A DNA stretch of 46,375 nt. Origin: Ferruginibacter sp. GTDB lineage: Bacteria > Bacteroidota > Bacteroidia > Chitinophagales > Chitinophagaceae. The position numbers were made by a program, and so were the translations under genes. The stretch lies in the NCBI GenBank assembly GCA_025352525.1, contig JANXTG010000054.1, forward strand, positions 1 to 46,375, in the 5' to 3' direction. A model generated the notes under the pieces. The model was not told the DNA's origin, did not search any database, and saw nothing but the letters and a program-made list of their open reading frames with translations. Shown here piece after piece: positions 44,011 through 46,375 of the stretch (positions are counted from its first letter, which is position 1; each line of letters begins with the position of its first letter).

Positions 44011-46375
44011 TTATTTACTTAAATGCATACTTCTTTCCTTATATAATTGCCTAAAATATGGATCACGTAAATCTTTAATAAAGCGTATCGCTTCACCCGT
44101 ACTTTTCATTTCCGGACCCAACTCTTTATTTACGCCCGGGAATTTATTGAAACTAAACACCGGTTCTTTAATAGCAAACCCTTTTAAGTTTTTTTCGAAT
44201 GTAAAATCTTTTAGTTTGGCCACGCCAAGCATAACTTTTGTTGCAATATTCAAGTAAGGGATGCCATAAGCTTTTGCTATAAACGGTGTAGTGCGGCTGG
44301 CTCTCGGGTTGGCTTCAATCACAAAAACATTTCCGTCTTTTATAGCAAACTGAATATTTATGAGTCCTTTTATATTTAAAGTTCTTGCAATTTTTTCAGC
44401 GTACTCTTCCATTGCATGCACAACGAGCGGCGTAAGATTAAATTGAGGCAATACTGCATTACTATCTCCGCTATGAATACCTGCGGGTTCAATATGTTCC
44501 ATTAATCCCATTACATGAAAATCTTCCCCGTCAAAAATTGCATCTATTTCTGCCTCCTGGCAACGATCCAGAAAATGGTCAATCAATATTTTATTGCCCG
44601 GCAAATGTTTAAGTAAACTCAACACCCCTTTTTCCAGTTCATCATCATTAAGTACTATTCTCATTCTCTGCCCGCCTAAAACATAACTTGGGCGAAGCAA
44701 TACCGGGTAACCAACTTCTTTTGCCACTTCAATTGCCTGGTCCGTATCGTATGCAGTTCCATAATTTGGATAAGGTATCTCTAGTTCTTTTAAAATATCG
44801 CTAAAGCGGCCACGGTCTTCGGCTATGTCCATGCTGTCGAAAGAAGTACCAATTATTTTTACGCCTTTTTCAGTTAATTTTTTTGCAAGTTTTAAAGCTG
44901 TTTGTCCGCCTAACTGAACAATCACACCTTCCGGTTTTTCATGCTCAATTATTTCCCAGATGTGTTCCCAGTAAACCGGTTCAAAATAAAGTTTATCGGC
45001 CACATCAAAATCAGTGGAAACAGTTTCAGGATTACAGTTTACCATAATGGCTTCCATGCCGGCTTCTTTTATGGCAAGCAAACCATGCACACAGCAATAA
45101 TCAAATTCAATACCCTGGCCTATGCGGTTTGGTCCGCTGCCTAGTACAATAATTTTCTTCTTCGAAGATGAAACAGATTCATTTGAGCTTAATCCTGAGG
45201 ATTTATTTTCAAACGTGCTATAAAAATAAGGCGTCTTTGCCTCAAACTCTGCACTGCAGGTATCAACCATTTTAAATACACGGGTAATGCCCAATTCTTT
45301 TCTGCGTTCATACAAATCATCAGCATCGCCATCCTGCATTATCCGAACCATTTGCTCATCACTAAACCCCAGCATTTTTGCATCTCTTAATAAATCTTCG
45401 GGCAACGATGCAAAATTGTATTTGGCAATCTCTTTTTCGCAGTCGCATATTTTTTGTATTTGGTATATAAACCAACGGTCAATTAAAGTGCTTTCACAAA
45501 TACGCTTTACACTTACACCAGCCATCAGTGCATCTTTTATGCGAAAAATTCTATCCCACTTTGGTATTTTTATATACTCAATCAGTTCATCGCTGTGCAT
45601 TACACTTTTACCATAATATCCTAAACCAACCGCTTCATTTTCTAAACTTACACAAGCTTTTTGCACTGCTTCGGCAAAACTTCTGCCAATAGCCATTACT
45701 TCCCCCACACTTTTCATTTGAAAACCAAGTGTGTCATTGGCACCTTTAAATTTATCAAAATTCCAGCGGGGTATTTTCACAATTACATAATCAAGCGCAG
45801 GTTCAAAATAAGCTGAAGTAGATTGTGTGATCTGGTTTTTAAGTTCATCTAAATTATAACCAATGGCAAGTTTAGCTGCTATTTTTGCAATAGGGTAACC
45901 TGTGGCTTTGCTTGCCAGTGCTGAACTTCGGCTCACACGGGGATTTATTTCTACCACAATAATTTCTTCAGTATGTGGGTTAAGCGCAAACTGCACATTG
46001 CAACCTCCGGCAAAATTTCCAAGGTCACGCATCATTCTTATAGCAGTGTTGCGCATCAGCTGGTAAGCTGTATCACTCAGCGTCATCGCCGGTGCAACGG
46101 TTATACTGTCACCGGTATGAACGCCCATTGGGTCAAAATTTTCGACTGCACAAATAATAACAACATTGTCTGCATTGTCTCTTAGTAATTCAAGCTCAAA
46201 TTCTTTCCATCCAATAATTGCTTTCTCCACCAGTACTTCATGTATAGGGCTTGCAGTTAACGCATAATTAAGAGCTACGTCTAATTCATCTTTTTTAAAA
46301 ACGATGCTGCCACCACTACCACCAAGCGTAAAAGATGGGCGAAGTACCAAAGGGTATCCAATATCCTGCGCAAAT
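44011..46375 (-). CDS. carB: Carbamoyl-phosphate synthase large subunit, 5' end off the window, no MGS-like domain
   Basis: 787 residues are visible to the stop; the 5' end lies past the right edge. The frame starts at [20 protein letters not shown] in the first ATP-grasp domain, followed by [19 protein letters not shown] and [20 protein letters not shown], then the oligomerisation region, then [18 protein letters not shown] and a second ATP-grasp domain ([39 protein letters not shown]). CarB makes carbamoyl phosphate from glutamine-derived ammonia for pyrimidines and arginine. The chain ends soon after [20 protein letters not shown], so the usual about 140-residue MGS-like allosteric domain is absent. 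A natural short form is known in related bacteria. Confidence 0.95.
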   Translation of the reverse strand, partial: FAQDIGYPLVLRPSFTLGGSGGSIVFKKDELDVALNYALTASPIHEVLVEKAIIGWKEFELELLRDNADNVVIICAVENFDPMGVHTGDSITVAPAMTLSDTAYQLMRNTAIRMMRDLGNFAGGCNVQFALNPHTEEIIVVEINPRVSRSSALASKATGYPIAKIAAKLAIGYNLDELKNQITQSTSAYFEPALDYVIVKIPRWNFDKFKGANDTLGFQMKSVGEVMAIGRSFAEAVQKACVSLENEAVGLGYYGKSVMHSDELIEYIKIPKWDRIFRIKDALMAGVSVKRICESTLIDRWFIYQIQKICDCEKEIAKYNFASLPEDLLRDAKMLGFSDEQMVRIMQDGDADDLYERRKELGITRVFKMVDTCSAEFEAKTPYFYSTFENKSSGLSSNESVSSSKKKIIVLGSGPNRIGQGIEFDYCCVHGLLAIKEAGMEAIMVNCNPETVSTDFDVADKLYFEPVYWEHIWEIIEHEKPEGVIVQLGGQTALKLAKKLTEKGVKIIGTSFDSMDIAEDRGRFSDILKELEIPYPNYGTAYDTDQAIEVAKEVGYPVLLRPSYVLGGQRMRIVLNDDELEKGVLSLLKHLPGNKILIDHFLDRCQEAEIDAIFDGEDFHVMGLMEHIEPAGIHSGDSNAVLPQFNLTPLVVHAMEEYAEKIARTLNIKGLINIQFAIKDGNVFVIEANPRASRTTPFIAKAYGIPYLNIATKVMLGVAKLKDFTFEKNLKGFAIKEPVFSFNKFPGVNKELGPEMKSTGEAIRFIKDLRDPYFRQLYKERSMHLSK

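Overview
The window looks like a chromosome segment of a low-GC member of the Bacteroidota, probably the Chitinophagaceae or a close family. Direct support: an LpxC-FabZ fusion inside a lipid A cluster, a PorX-type type IX secretion regulator at the left edge, several promoters of the Bacteroidota form (TTTG, about 19-21 bp, TAnnTTTG), start codons without clear Shine-Dalgarno sequences, and an ECF sigma / membrane anti-sigma / outer membrane protein operon. The family-level placement is inference.

Layout. 1-746: 5' part of porX (minus). 1530-7057: a surface locus. A periplasmic chaperone-like Ig protein faces three small secreted proteins that share a C-terminal beta-strand signature, followed by a 914-residue outer-membrane barrel protein with Ig-like, SdrD-like and regulatory-like domains. 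The third subunit gene has its own promoter and terminator, a layout expected for an abundant structural subunit. This is the best candidate for a little-described system: an analogue of chaperone-usher or DUF916-WxL systems. 7622-12947: HD phosphohydrolase, lpxD, lpxC-fabZ, lpxA and an ABC ATPase (lipid A and fatty acid synthesis).

12948-20930 is a decaying accessory region. It holds a degenerate Bacteroidota hypothetical gene, a DNA repeat that reads as SDxxKVL heptapeptides, an intact lysozyme-like gene, a frameshifted M15 peptidase gene, a large patatin-like phospholipase, a leucine-rich-repeat remnant, and an IS3-family element with a broken OrfB inserted directly after that remnant. 

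20930-30759 holds mostly single genes: an NTF2-like lipoprotein, an EamA transporter, a WYL regulator divergent from an aldo/keto reductase, a GH3-beta-lactamase fusion, queA, and an L,D-transpeptidase. 30934-33442 (minus) is the ECF sigma factor, anti-sigma-like protein and outer-membrane protein, closed by a strong terminator. 33768-37666 is kbl-lutB-polysaccharide deacetylase-like, driven by a good promoter. 37644-42954 (minus) is rluE-like, comEC, purH and an EamA transporter. 43214-43813 is a lipoprotein. 44011 to the right edge is carB, which lacks the usual C-terminal MGS-like domain. No tRNA, rRNA or CRISPR array was seen.
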